A stretch of 64,000 nt of DNA from Phaeosaccion multiseriatum (Eukaryota; Ochrophyta, other classes), in contig OZ218963.1 of NCBI GenBank assembly GCA_965112735.1, forward strand, positions 372,001 through 436,000, written 5' to 3'. The position numbers were made by a program, and so were the translations under genes. The notes beneath the pieces were generated by a model. It was given only the letters and a program-made list of their open reading frames with translations, was not told where the DNA came from and did no database searches. Below, piece after piece: positions 22,571-42,628 of this stretch (within the stretch, counting starts at the first letter, position 1; every line of letters starts with the position of its first letter).

Positions 22571-22727
22571 GGGAACACACTCAGCAAGACAGAGATTCGC
22601 CTCGCAGGTTTGAGAACGAACAAAAACAAAAGAATGTACATTATTACCATAGGATGTTAACCAAATCCATCCAAGGTACAAGGACGACACATATATATAT
22701 ATGCCTTGTATGCCTCCACCTCAATCT

Positions 22728-24211
22728 CTACCTCTTGCCAAGCGTTGCCCGTATTCTCTCGAACTCCGCGTCGTCAATCTCAAGCGGGTCTGGCGAGCCG
22801 GCAGCAACAACCCCGCCCCCCTTTCCCCCTTTGCTCCCCTTCTTCGCCCCCTTGTGGCCCTTGTCCTTGCCCTTGCCTTTCCCTCCATACCGATCCTCAA
22901 TGCCCTTGACCAGGTCTGAAAACTCCCTCTGTCGATGTGTGGTCAACTCCCGGTCCACCTCCGCCCCAGATGAAGGCCGACGGCGCTTGGCCCTGAGAAT
23001 CTCTGCCATCTCCTCTGCCTCTTTGGCTTCCTTCATTGCTTTGGCCTTGCGCTTCTTGGCCGCCTTGGCTTCCTTCGCATTGGTCTCACCGCCCCCGTTG
23101 CTGGTGCTGGCCAGTCGGGCCCGTTGGAATTTTGTGAAGGCGGGGTAGCGCTCCACCTCTGCGAGACGGGAGGGCGGATGGGGAGGTGGGAAGGTGGGCA
23201 GCCAGGCAAGGCACGCAGGCGGGCAACGCAGGCAGGCAGGCAGAGACAGAGACAGAGACAGGGAAAGATGAGACGCGCCAGTCAAGGCTCAAACAAGCGT
23301 GCCGAAGCAGAGCAAAAATACTTTCCCAACAAGGTAAACAAAGGCAGCAACGCTACAACCCACGCCACTGGTGCAGTCCATCCCAAGGGGGGGGCACGTA
23401 CCTCCGCACTCGATGGCCTGCTCGATGATGGCCGCGAATCGGTCCACGTCGTCCTCCGAGGACAGCATGACGCTGTCGATCACGCTCTGCATGGGCCGCT
23501 TCTTCCTGCCGGCCCGGAACCCCCCCCCTTCCGAGCTGTAGGCCGCCAGGACGTCCCTCTTCTCCTCGTCCGACTCCCGGTACTGGGCCGCGAACTCTGT
23601 GATTTTCGACTCTGTAACCTTGGGGAACAGGTTCCGGTAGTACTCGTACCTGTTCGCAGAAGAGAGGAGGAGAAGAAGAGGGAGAGAGGGTCAGGTGTCC
23701 CTCACCAGCCGCGTACAGGCGTTCCATCATCCGAACGCAATGCCAGACCATTCCCCCACACAAACGCACCACTGGTCGAAGTCTTTCTCATTCATCTCTG
23801 CGTCTCCGTCTCCAAACTCCCCCGTGTCGTCATAGAGCTTGCGCTGTTCTTCGTCCGACAGCACCTGGTGCACCATAGAGAGCGCCTGGAAGCGGCTGTG
23901 CGCCCCTGCGTCGTTGGGGCACTTGTCCGGGTGCTGCACAAGAACAAAAGCAGAGGGACCGCAGAGCCAGGGGGGGGGGGTGTTTCGTCATTAGAGACCC
24001 AGCCATCATACCTTCCACACGTCTCTTCCCTCTGCGGGGGCCCCCCGTTTGTCGGTCATGAATAGCGGCAGTCAGTACTCACACACAGACGCGCTTGCTT
24101 GTAGTACGCCTTCTTGATCTCTCCAGGGGAGGCAGTCTCGGCCACGCCCAGGATCTCGTACAGGCTCTTGTCCTCGCCGAACATCTCAGCGATGTGCTCC
24201 GCGGGACCCAT
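22728..24211 (-). CDS. DNAJC9: DNAJC9-like J-domain protein, copy B (intact HPD)
   Basis: Four exons join in frame: 24211-24083, 23933-23770, 23649-23402, 23158-22728, giving 323 residues. The J domain reads LYEILGVAETAS, AYYKQARLC, then HPDKCPND from the second exon, so the catalytic HPD triplet is intact. The DNAJC9-specific segment follows (YEYYRNLFPKVT, FAAQYRESDEEKRDV, DSVMLSSEDD, IIEQAIECG), then a basic C-terminal helix ending in RIRATLGKR. The length is close to animal DNAJC9 (about 260) and the gene has exactly the same intron positions and phases as copy A. It likely acts in the nucleus as a histone/HSP70 co-chaperone. Copies A and B are clearly a tandem duplication in the same orientation. 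The start ATG at 24211 lies 210 bp from the divergent enolase start. Confidence 0.88.
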
Positions 24212-24421
24212 CTTCGCCCCTTCCCTGCCCTTATCAGTCCTCACTCCTTCCTGGTTGTTTTTAACTTTGTATTTTCCCTCAATTTTCGTTTGAGGGTGGC
24301 GCGCTGATTCAAAACGAGGTTTCCCACATCCCCACGGCTGCTCGGAAACCACAGGCCCAGGCCCATGCAATACCAAGAGTTGTGGCACCCCCTTCACATC
24401 CCCCCCTGTTTTATTTTAATC
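24212..24421. promoter_or_regulatory. Divergent promoter region, DNAJC9 copy B and enolase
   Basis: 210 bp separate two opposed start codons. A T-rich stretch (24255-24285) and CTGTTTTATTTTAATC just before the enolase start are visible. No specific box can be assigned. Confidence 0.45.
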
Positions 24422-30036
<5,615 letters not shown>

Positions 30037-30182
30037 ACAGGTAGACAGACCAGACAGACAGACAGGCAGGCAGACGGACAGAAAGGGACAGGGACAGGCG
30101 ATATGTGATGGGTTAAGTATGGATGGGCTAGGGAGAGAAAGAGAGAGACGGGACACAGCCTATCTGAGGATGGATGGGCTTG

Positions 30183-30224
<42 letters not shown>

Positions 30225-30844
30225 CAAGACACAGACACGGGCAGGCTAGTACTTGCCAAGGGTACTTAAAGAAAACGTCAATTTCTTAAGTACCCTTGTA
30301 CTTGCTCGGGGGGATGGGGTGGACAGAGACTTCTGAAGAGGAGGAGCCGCTTTTATTTTTTCATTACGATAGAGTACAAAGACTTAATTTAATAGAGGCA
30401 ACACAACACAACACAACACAACACAGCAAAGAGAAGGGCAGAGGGGGGGGGGGGGACGAGGGGAGGGGGAGGAGTGAGGGAAGAAAGAAAAAAAAGAGAA
30501 AAAGTAGAAAAATACAGGCGTACATGAGATTTGAACCGAAGGAGGTGAGAGGGGGCGGTGCAGAGGAGGAGGGGGGGGGAAACGAAAATCAAAAACCGGA
30601 CAAAAGCGCGAGAGGGGAGCGCCACGGAGCCGTGTACTGTAGGTGTGAGAAGAAGGACAGAGGAAGGAGGAAGGGGAAGGAGGATAAGAAGGAGGAGTGT
30701 TCCAGACCCGAGACAGAGGAGGGGAAGCCGCCCCCCAAAAAGCACTTCTCCAGCCGAGCAGGTCAACTTCACATGTTGCCCGCCGCAGCAGAGGATTAGG
30801 ACGAGGGCGCTGGGAACGCGTAGGTCCCTTGATACGGTCAGGCC
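30037..30844. other. Intergenic region between enolase and TMEM184 gene
   Basis: The stretch contains an ACAG/GACA-rich part (30040-30090), a GA array (30187-30221), and an inverted pair AAGGGTACTTAAAGAAA / TTTCTTAAGTACCCTT-like at about 30258-30297 that could form a hairpin downstream of enolase. It also contains an ACACA run (30399-30425) and purine-rich DNA. No gene is recognised. Confidence 0.5.
30258..30298. terminator. Inverted repeat about 220 bp after the enolase stop
   Basis: AAGGGTACTTAAGAA-like arms (30258-30272 and 30284-30298) are nearly complementary around a short loop. This may be a 3'-end structure of the enolase transcript. Function in a eukaryotic gene is uncertain. Confidence 0.35.
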
Positions 30845-33426
30845 ATGATATACTCGGGACAGGCCGTGGCCCATCAAGCCGTTATGCAGATCTACCAGCC
30901 CCGACAGGTCATCACCAGAAAAATCAACAAGGTGGCGTGGGGGAGGCAGTGCTTGCAGCTCGTGCTGCTCTTCTTCTACTTCTACACCTTCGTGCTCACC
31001 ACAAAGAAGGTCAACTTCCTGCTCTCCACGGTGGAGCACAAGTATGAGGTGCGTTGGTCTCTGTCGTGGCTTTGTTGGCTTTGTCTTTTGTCGTTGTCGT
31101 TGTCGTCGTCCCGCTCCATTTCACACACCAGCGTCTCACACGGCCCCAGAAAACAGTAACGAAGCGAGGGGAGCATTCAACGTCTGCCTTGTACATTGTT
31201 TGTCCTTGTCTGCCGTAGATGCTTCGTTCATTCTTTGCTGCTTCTCACCATAAGGCAGGAACCACCTCCGTGTCAAAGGGGCGGGGCCCACTGCTCCGTT
31301 CCCTCTCACCACCCCCCTCCGCCAACATTTCTAACAGGGGTCTGTGCCTCCCTCCCTCCCTCCCTCCCTCCCTCCCTCCGTTCCTTCCTTCCTTCCTTCC
31401 TTCCTCCCTCCCTCCCTCCCTCCCTCCCTCCCTCCCTCCCTCCCTCCCTCCCCTCCCCTTCAGGTGGCGTGTGCCATCGGTGGCGGCTTCACGCTTCTCA
31501 CCGTACCCGTAGCCCTGTACCAGATCTCGCTCCACCTCTTCCATTTCGTGCAGCCGAGGCAACAAAGCAACGTTGTCCGCATCCTCTTCATGGTGCCGGT
31601 CTACAGCGTCAGCGGCTTCCTCTCTCTGCGTGCCCCTCGCTGGGCCCTCTTCATCACCACCGTGAGAGAGTGCTACGAAGCCTACGTCATCTACTGCTTT
31701 CTCCACTTTATGGTCTGCTTCATGGGGGAGGAGCGGCGATGCCAGAGGCGGTTGGCGCACATGCCGAGTATTGTTGGGCGTCACAGAACCCCATTCTGCT
31801 GCCTTCAACCCTGGCACATGGAGCTGGATTTCTTGCGGCGCTGCAAGCAGGGCGTGTTTCAGTACGTCTTCATCAGAGTCATGTCCACACTTGTCGCCCT
31901 CTGGCTGCAGATGAAGCACCTCTACTCGGCGGGCAGTTACGACCCCAAGCGAGGCTACTTTTGGATCACGGTGGTGACGTGCATGAGTCAAACATGGGCC
32001 TTGTACGTGCTGCTCATGTTCTATAACGCCACGCATAAGGAGCTCGGTCCGGTGCACCCAATGGGCAAGTTTCTGGCCATCAAGGGGGTGGTCTTTCTCA
32101 GCTGGTGGCAGGGCATACTCATCGAGGTAAGTGAGGGAGGGAGGGAGGGAGGGAGGGAGGGAGGGAGGGGGAGGAGTAGGGGCACGCCAGCATCCAAAGG
32201 CGGCGAGAAGGGACGATAGAAAGGGTTCATTGGAAGGACACACACACGTCAGGAACCATCTATCCCACAGCACCTGCGTGATTAGTGATTAGTCTCATGC
32301 CGGTCAACACACTTCCGCCCTTCCCTTTGGCCTGACACCAACCTCTGCCCCGATACCAGGTACTGGAGCACTACGGGCACTTTGAGAGTATGGGCATGCG
32401 TCCCAATGAGAACGTTGCGCAGGGTATTCAGGACCTCCTCGTCTGTGGGGAGATGTTCGTTGCGGCCATTGCCTTCCTCTTCGCCTTTCCGGTGAGCGAC
32501 TACATGCCTGAATCCGTGGCCAATGGAACCCTGCAGCAGCAGCAGCAGCAGCAGCGGCAGCAGCAGGATAAGGAGCAGGAGCAGCAGTTGGTGATACAGC
32601 AGCAGGAGCAGGGGAAGCAATTAGTGATACAGCAGCAGACCTTGGACGACGTTGGCGCTGGAAAATTCAGCGTGGGCATGGAGTTACAGGGGGAGCAGGA
32701 GCAGGAGCAGCAGCAGCAGTTGGTGATACAGAGGCCGCCGCCACCGTCCCCCGTGGATGTTGTGAGTCAGTCGGAGGCGTATGGTGGGTCTGATTTCGAG
32801 AAGCAACTGAAGGTGATGAGAGGAGAGCAAGAGCTGCTACTCCCGCAGGATAGCGGGAGCGAAGCAATCGAGGGTAAGAACGAGGTTGAGGGAGGAGGAG
32901 GAGGAGGAGGAGGAGGAGGAGGAGGAGGGGGGGGGGAGGTACCCCGAAGGGAGCGACTGCGGAGGCGCAGCTCGGATGGGGGCTACTGCCTCTCTCCCCT
33001 GCACTCCGCGATGCTGGACCATCCTGGGGCAGCAGAGGAGCCGCTACTGGGGAGCGAAGGGCACAGCAGCCACAATAGTAGGGTCGGCGGCTACTTCAGC
33101 GCGAGTGCTAGTAACACACCCGGCAGGTTCTCCAGTGGTGGGGAAGGAGGGGTGGGGGGATCCACGAGTGAAGGGACAACTCCTGTTGGTGGCGTGGGCG
33201 TGGGCGGGGGCGGTGGAGCGGGGGGGCAACAGTTTGGTGGTGGTTCTGCGTCATCACAATTGCAACAAATGACGACGACGACGAAGCCTCAGCACGACAG
33301 GCATTCCAAGCTGCAGCGACGGGCAACACAGGCAACGCCCCTCCTGGCGGGGGGGGGTAGTGTACTGACCGGGGGGACCGCGGTGGCCACCCACAAGCCT
33401 CATAGTCACAGCAGCCAGCTGCACGG

Positions 33427-33464
<38 letters not shown>

Positions 33465-35143
33465 TGGTGATACAGCAGCAGCAGCTGAGAGAGCCCGAGG
33501 GCTTGCTCATCCCGTCCTCAGGCTTCGTGCAGAAGAAGGCTCTACACCTCAAGCGGCACTGGCAAGGAGGACATGCCAGCAAGGCGCCCTCGCACCCACC
33601 CACCCGCTCTTCCTCGCATGGGCAGCAGCCGCAGCATCAGCAGCACCGCCACCCCCACCACCGCACGCTGCTGAGCAGCAATATCCACTCCTCCAGCGCT
33701 TCTCTCAACGACCTGTTGCTTGAGGAGGAGCTGTCGAGAGAGCCCATGCCGGTGTGTTCCCCCCCCCCCCCCCCCATCCACTGCCATCCACTGCCATCCA
33801 CTGCCATCCGCTATCGCCCACTGCCACCCCTCACCTCATCGAATGCCATCCCTGCCCCCTGCTTCCCTGACTCAACTGCTTGCTCTCTCTCCCCCCCCTC
33901 TCCTCCTCCTCCTCCTCCTGCTCCTCCTCCTCCTCCTCCTCCTGCTCCTCCTCCTCCTCCTCCTCCTCCTCCTCCTCCTCCTCCTCCTCCTCCTCCTCCT
34001 CCTCCTCCTCCTCCTCCTCCTCCTCCTCCTCCTCCTCCTCCTCCTCCTCCTCCTCCTCCTCCTCCTCCTCCTCCTCCTCCTCCTCCATACCTCAGGTGGG
34101 GCTCGCCCTTCGAGCTTGCCTGTTGCCTGTGGAGCTGCAGCACGACATTCAGGTGCGGTGCCGTGAGGGAGGGAGGGAAGCGAGGGAGGCAGGGAAGGGA
34201 GGGAGGAAAGAGGGAAGGAGGTGCCGTGCGAGAAGACATTGCTTAAGTCGTCAGTCAATGAATGCGTCTTATCATATCGAGTGCGAGTGGCGCACGTGTG
34301 AAATACTTGACGTCACTCTCTCTAACGAGTGCAAGTAGCTTGATAGATGGACTTGCCTGCCGATAGATGGGCTTGCCTGTAACGAGTGCAAGTAGCTTGA
34401 TAGATGGACCTGCCTGCCGATAGATGGATTTGCCTGCCGATAGATGGACTTGCCTGCCGATAGATGGACTTGCCTGTAACGAGTGCAAGTAGCTTGATAG
34501 ATGGACCTGCCTGCCGATAGATGGATTTGCCTGCCGATAGATGGACTGGCCTGTAACGAGTGCAAGTAGCTTGATAGATGGACTTGCCTGCCGATAGATG
34601 GACTTGCCTGCCGATAGATGGACTGGCCTGTAACGAGTGCAAGTAGCTTGATAGATGGACTTGCCTGCCGATAGATGGACTTGCCTGCCGATAGATGGAC
34701 TTGCCTGCCGATAGATGGACTGGCCTGTAACGAGTGCAAGTAGCTTGATGGATGGACTTGCCTGCCGATAGATAGACTTGCCTGCCGATAGATGGACTTG
34801 CCTGCCGATAGATGGACTTGCCTGGCGACAGTCCCCCCACCGCGGTCACAAGCACACCGCCGCTCGCTCCCCTTGCTCACGACTGACCCACCCCTTCCGC
34901 TCCCCTTGCTCACGACTGACCCACCCCTTCCGCTCCCCTTGCTCACGACTGACCCACCCCTTCCGCTGCCCTTGCCTGTCCCCCTTCCCTCTGTGCCCCT
35001 TTCCTCTGCCCCCCTCCCCTCTGTGCCCCTCCCAGGCGAGCTCGAAGAGTATGAGTAACAAGATCAAGGCAATAATGAAGAAGAGGAGGGAGAACCGCGG
35101 CGGCAGCGGCAGACAGCTGAGCAACCGACCCATGCTCTTGTAA
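30845..35143 (+). CDS. TMEM184 / organic solute transporter alpha family membrane protein
   Basis: Five exons join in frame: 30845-31048, 31464-32126, 32360-33751, 34096-34152, 35036-35143, giving 807 residues. The first about 350 residues hold the multi-pass OST-alpha/TMEM184 domain: a hydrophobic helix in exon 1 (LVLLFFYFYTFVL), then FTLLTVPVALYQISLHLFHF, VRILFMVPVYSVSGFLSLR, ECYEAYVIYCFLHFM, WALYVLLMFYN and FLAIKGVVFLSWWQG, the last being the family signature. Members are seven-helix proteins of the endomembrane system or plasma membrane; human OST-alpha transports bile steroids, while TMEM184 members have less clear roles. The remaining about 450 residues are a cytoplasmic-type tail rich in Gln, Gly, Ser and His, with repeated LVIQQQ phrases arising from a dispersed nucleotide motif. 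The tail is unlike short family tails and its length may vary. Confidence 0.87.
31352..31460. repeat. CCCT/TTCC array leading into a splice acceptor
   Basis: About 100 bp of CCTC and TTCC tetramers run directly into the acceptor CCCCTTCAG of the second TMEM184 exon, forming an expanded pyrimidine tract. Confidence 0.95.
33895..34086. repeat. TCC trinucleotide array before an acceptor
   Basis: About 190 bp of TCC units with a few TGC lie in an intron of the TMEM184 gene, just upstream of the acceptor at 34095. All frames are open through it. Confidence 0.95.
34325..34826. repeat. Compound minisatellite with two unit types
   Basis: Units of about 37 bp (TAACGAGTGCAAGTAGCTTG... ending GCCTG) and about 20 bp (CCGATAGATGGACTTGCCTG) alternate in varying order through 500 bp. 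The array lies in the last intron of the TMEM184 gene and shows several rounds of higher-order duplication. Confidence 0.95.
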
Positions 35144-35292
35144 AGAGAGAGAGAGAGAGAGTGAGGGAGTGAGAGAAGACAGCTGAGCAACCGACCCATG
35201 CTCTTGTAAAGAGAGAGAGAGAGAGAGAGTGAGGGAGTGAGAGAAGACAGCTGAGCAACCGACCCATGCTCTTGTAAAGACAGAGAGAGTGA
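35105..35292. repeat. Three tandem copies of the TMEM184 stop-codon region
   Basis: The segment GACAGCTGAGCAACCGACCC followed by ATGCTCTTGTAAAGA and a GA run occurs three times with a period of about 68-70 bp. The first copy encodes the protein's last residues and stop; the other two lie in the 3' UTR. Confidence 0.95.
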
Positions 35293-35456
35293 GTGAGCCG
35301 AAGGGCTGCCAGTAACCTGTATATATAAATAAAGGATGGGTGTTTTGATTTGGTTGATTTATAGTAGTATCAGTAGCGGCGCGGTGTTATTGGGCCCCAA
35401 AAGCTGCTGCACAGCGATCGTATCCTTCCATCCATCCCTCAACTCAAACTCAAAAC
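35144..35456. other. Tail-to-tail intergenic region
   Basis: Besides the stop-region repeats, TATATATAAATAAAGG near 35320 gives an AATAAA-type polyadenylation signal for the TMEM184 gene. Nothing else is recognised. Confidence 0.55.
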
Positions 35457-36632
35457 TCAATTGCGTTGTTTCCTTGCCAGTCGCCAGGGCGCCTGCATAC
35501 TAAAGAGCGGAATGTACTTGCCCATCTCATCCCGTTGGTTCTGCACAATGCACTCGCTAATCCATACAAGGTTCCTGATCTCCTGTTCTTTGAGCTTGAG
35601 GAAGGCGTAGAAGCAGCCGTAGTGCATCTGTCCGTCGAAGGCAAGCTCCAGCATCTCGACGTCTCGCTCGTAGAAGGCGTCGTCGATGCTTTTGTCGCCG
35701 TAGCCTTGGTCCTGTGTGTAGTGTTACATACATATATATATATAATATATATATATAATATATATATATTATATATATATATATAAATAGTTATCGCATT
35801 TCGATCAGGGTGGTGTTAATGAAGGGGTTGCTTTAGTGACATACCTCTCCTCCTGTTGCCGTTTCATCCCCACCCAACACCACACCACATCCCTTCCAAC
35901 CAAAAATTGGGGGGACCTGCGAATGCACTGACGTCACTACGATCTACTCCTGCCTCTCTGTCCTACTGAGTCACTGACTTACTGAGTCACTGCCTTACTG
36001 AGTCACTGACCTGATGGACCTTGATGATCTCCTTGTAGACGGGGTAAGGATCAAGCACTTGCATGAGCTGCTGCTCGTTGCCCACCTCGGAGAAGGCATT
36101 GATACCCTCGGGGTACAGCTTGCCGATGCCTTGGGGGGATGGGAAGGAGGAGTGTAAACAAGAGCAGAAGGTAAAGAAGGTGTGTGAAGGTTCAGGGCTG
36201 ACCCCACATGTACGTGTCATGCACACAGAGGGCTTGAGGAACAACATATGCTTCACCCTACCCACGCACGCACGCACGCACGCACCCACCCACGCATCCA
36301 CCCATCCACCCGCGCACCCACCTGGGTAGAGCCGTCTCCGGGAGTCCATTCGCATGTGCGGTTCGTTGAGCGGTCCGCCGAAGCTGTTGAGGGTGATGTT
36401 GATGGCGTTACGGTCAGCCCTCGCGGCCAGCAAGTCGCACATGATGACTGCGGTTTCTCCTCCAACGTCCTGGCAGAAGAAGTAAAAGTCCTCCAAGTAC
36501 AGCTTCATCAGAGAGTTCTTGATAATCTCAATCTCCACCTGTGTGTGTATGTATGTGTGTGTGTGTGTGTGTGTGTATGTGTTTGTGTGCGTGGTGGGGG
36601 GGCGGGTGGAAGGAGTGGTGGTGGTGGTGGTG

Positions 36633-36663
<31 letters not shown>

Positions 36664-37210
36664 TGCGTACGTGTGTTCCATGTGTAGCGGGTAGAGACGT
36701 GGTGAAGGACGATTTCAGAGGGAGGGAGGTCAATGAGCAGAGGCGCCCGAGTAGAAGAGAAAGCTTCGTACGCATGGAACAGGGAACTAAAGAGCTGAGG
36801 AGGAGGAGGAGGAGGAGGAGGAGGAGGAGGAGAAAAAGGATTGTATTGGAAAGGAAGACAGAAGACCAAGCAGCCCCCACAAGCTTGCACAGGGGAGGAA
36901 AGACTGTTCCTCACCTCCTCTAGAACGTTCCGGACGTTCCCAGCTGTGCCGATGTCCTCCTGCTGCTCCTCGAGGAAGCGACTAAAGTAAGGCCCTACCG
37001 GCGTGTCCACCAGAACTGTTTGGTACAGGTCAGCGTATCCTGAGGGAGGGACGGGAGAACGAGAGAAAAAGAGGGGAGATGAGAGAGAGAGAGACAGAGA
37101 GGGAGAGGCGAGAAGAGACTAGAGGCCAAGAGCTCCTCCTTCCTTCCTTCCTTCCCCTGTCATCTTACTTCTACACCGGTGCCCTGTCTTCATCTCTGCC
37201 CGCTCTCTTA

Positions 37211-37269
<59 letters not shown>

Positions 37270-37280
37270 GTATCTGTATA

Positions 37281-37321
<41 letters not shown>

Positions 37322-38677
37322 ACATCCATCGGTCTGTCTGTCTGGCTGTCTGCCTGTCTGTCTGCCTGTCTGACTGACTGTCTATCTGTCTGTCTGCCTG
37401 TCTGTCTGCCTCTCTGTCTGTCTGCCTGCCTGCCTCTCTGTCTGTTTGCACGCCTATCCCTGGAGTACAGCAGCCCATATGCCTCCATATGTCTCGCCTT
37501 TTCGCCCCCCCCCCCCCCCCCACCACCACCTACTCACCCTTCGGAGTGGCTTCGAAGGCTGGAATGAGGCGCATCGTACTTTCTTTGAAGAGCCCGAGGG
37601 GGTGGCACTGCGCGATCAAGTCGTTCACATCCCTCCCACTGAGAGTGCCCTTGAGCAGCAGCATCACGTTCTGTAGGGCGGGGAGAGGCACGTCGGGGTC
37701 GAGTAAGGGCATTGGAGGAGGGAAGGAGGGGGGAGCAAGCCAGGGTGGAGGAGGGTGCCCAGCGAGCAGTTGTGGGTGCGTGCGTGCGTGTGTGTGTGTG
37801 CGTGTGTGTGTTTGTGTGTGCGTGTTGAAGACGTACCTCAATCATGTACTCGTACGTAATGTAGTCGAGGAAGGTGACGAGGGGCTCCTGCGCCTGAGCC
37901 TTGAGATACATGAACTCCTCCACCATCTTGCCAACCGCCTTGCCTTGGATCACCGCAGGGGTCACCTGAAGGGGAGGGGAGGGGAGGGGTGAGTGAGGGA
38001 GCGGCAGATAGGTAGGCACGTAGGTAGGTAGGTAGGCGGAGGGAGGGGAGTGAGTGGGTAGGTAAGTAGGTTGGAAGGGAGGGGGAGAAAGGTGGGTAGA
38101 GAGCGGGGAGGTAGGTGGGGTAGGTAGGGATGGGCAGGTAGGTAGGGTAAGGTACCTTGGTGGCCGATGCGAGGAAGTTGCCGTAGTCCGTCTCCTGCAG
38201 GTTCATCTTTACGTCCTCCAGATTGTCGCATTGGCACACATTGCTGTACTCCTGTTGCGCATTGGGTGAGCAGGCGGGGGCAACGAGGTGGTCAGGCAAG
38301 GAGGGAAAAAGAGGGAGGGATGGCCTGGAAGCGAATATCGTTGCGTGGGTTCCTGCAATCTGCACATGTTCCTCCTCTTTGATTGGAACGTCTGCTGCTG
38401 CCACTGCTGCTGCTGCTGCTGCTGCTTGAGTATTCTTGTCTCCACTCTCCCCGAGAAAGGGGAGGGAGGGAAGTGTTCGGCACCAATTTTCTCTCAACAC
38501 CTTCCTTCTTACTCAGTACAGCACTCCCATTAACAACCCCACTGACACCATCAATGATGGTACATTGCGCTAGTAGTAGCCTTAGACTACCACTCTTACC
38601 GTGTCGTTGAGAAATCCACTCCGCATACCTCTGACCACGGCCTCTGCAAAGCCATTGTGAATGTTAAAGCTTGTCAT
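35457..38677 (-). CDS. VMA6: V-type H+-ATPase subunit d (V0 sector)
   Basis: Eight exons join in frame: 38677-38600, 38251-38156, 37965-37837, 37670-37538, 37039-36915, 36538-36322, 36129-36011, 35711-35457, giving 383 residues. The protein matches subunit d along its length: [66 protein letters not shown]-type core ([11 protein letters not shown]), [14 protein letters not shown], and [16 protein letters not shown] near the end. Subunit d sits on the cytoplasmic face of the V0 ring and couples the central stalk of V1 to the c-ring of the proton pump in vacuole and endomembranes. The family norm is about 350 residues. A short insertion ([14 protein letters not shown]) and a C-terminal extension of about 14 residues after YIPLF account for the difference. 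The extension may reflect loss of the usual stop. The ATG at 38677 starts the first conserved block. Confidence 0.93.
35725..35786. repeat. TA-rich microsatellite
   Basis: TATATA/ATATAATATA runs lie in the last intron of the V-ATPase d gene, next to the acceptor at 35712. Confidence 0.95.
37206..37445. repeat. CTGT tetranucleotide array with decaying end
   Basis: Perfect CTGT units (37212-37320) decay into CTGC/CTGT mixtures to 37445 within an intron of the V-ATPase d gene. Confidence 0.95.
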
Positions 38678-39047
38678 ATCCCCCGCGGATATGCCCCTCA
38701 CGAACGGCATATTCGCACGCAGCGCTCACAGAGCTGCAGCTATGGGCGCCTCTCTCTGCAGCCAGCGCCAATCCCCAATCCCCAGAAGAAAGAGTATTTT
38801 TTAAGGCGTCCGTATCGCAGATCGCAATGAGGGGCAGCACGCACGAGTAGTAGCACAGGAGTTGCAAGGCAGTAACAAGAAGCAAGAGAGACAGGGAAAG
38901 AGAGAGAGAGCGAGAGAGAGAGACCAAGAGGGAGAGAAGAAAGAGAGGAAAAAAAGTGACTTTTAGCAATGCCTCCCCCCCCCCCCCGAGCGGTTCCGAG
39001 TCGAGGAGCTTGCCTGTCTGGCGGGAGAGGATTAAAAGAAAAAAAAC
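38678..39047. promoter_or_regulatory. Divergent promoter region, V-ATPase d and MtnBC
   Basis: 370 bp separate the two start codons. A GA/CT-rich block (38895-38950) and an A-rich run before the plus-strand start (39033-39047) are visible. No named motif can be assigned. Confidence 0.45.
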
Positions 39048-41863
<2,816 letters not shown>

Positions 41864-41881
41864 AGAGAGGACGTTATCATC

Positions 41882-41914
<33 letters not shown>

Positions 41915-42132
41915 TCCTCACTCCTCTAGAGAGGACTTTACCTCACTGCTCTAAAAAGAGAGGATGGGGACGTCGTTCTCCTCACGGTTTCAGTTTCTGT
42001 TTTTAGAGCCGACCTCTGCTTCCTTACACGCGAACACGCACACAATTACGTATGCATAGATTGACTCGTATGAGTCGATGGACTTGTCCTCATTGCTGTT
42101 TGTCGCTCTAGAGAGGAGACCTCGCCTCTGCT

Positions 42133-42171
<39 letters not shown>

Positions 42172-42628
42172 CGTTCCCTCCTCACTGCTCCTTGAAGACT
42201 TGAAGACTTGGATGTGTTAGGACCACTTACATAACTTAATTTAGTCCTCCAAATAAGCCGAGCCATGGGACGCACACGCGCCCACGGGGTAGAGAAGAAG
42301 CGACACAAGACCTCCCTCCCTCCCTCCCTCCGTCCCTCCCTCCCTCCCTCCCTCCCTCCCAGTTACAACCATACAATCAACTACACACATAATTTGTACA
42401 AGCAATCAAGCCTCCTCCGAGAAGCTAGGGCTCACTGGCTGACTTCCTGGCGGCCAAATGCTGGTGCTGCTGCGGCTGCTACAACTGCTGCACAGCCAGT
42501 CAGCCAAATGTCGGTGCTGCTGCTGCTATTGCTGCTGCTGCTACAACTGCTGCTGCTACTGCTGCTGCTACTGCTGGCCTATTAATCACGTCGCATGAGG
42601 CGAAAGTCACTGCTCTCGTGTAGCAGGA
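41864..42628. other. Tail-to-tail intergenic region with echoes of the MtnBC stop region
   Basis: Degraded copies of the segment CCTCACTGCTCTAGAGAGAG, which contains the MtnBC stop codon (41846-41870), recur near 41922-41953, 42108-42140 and 42178-42195. CTG arrays lie at 41885-41910 and 42450-42580. A CTCC run is at 42311-42360. No gene is seen. Confidence 0.6.

Noticed and set aside
34325-34826. Regularly spaced repeats that superficially look like a CRISPR array
   Set aside because: The unit lengths vary, the 'spacers' are themselves repeats, and the array lies in an intron of a eukaryotic gene. It is a compound minisatellite.
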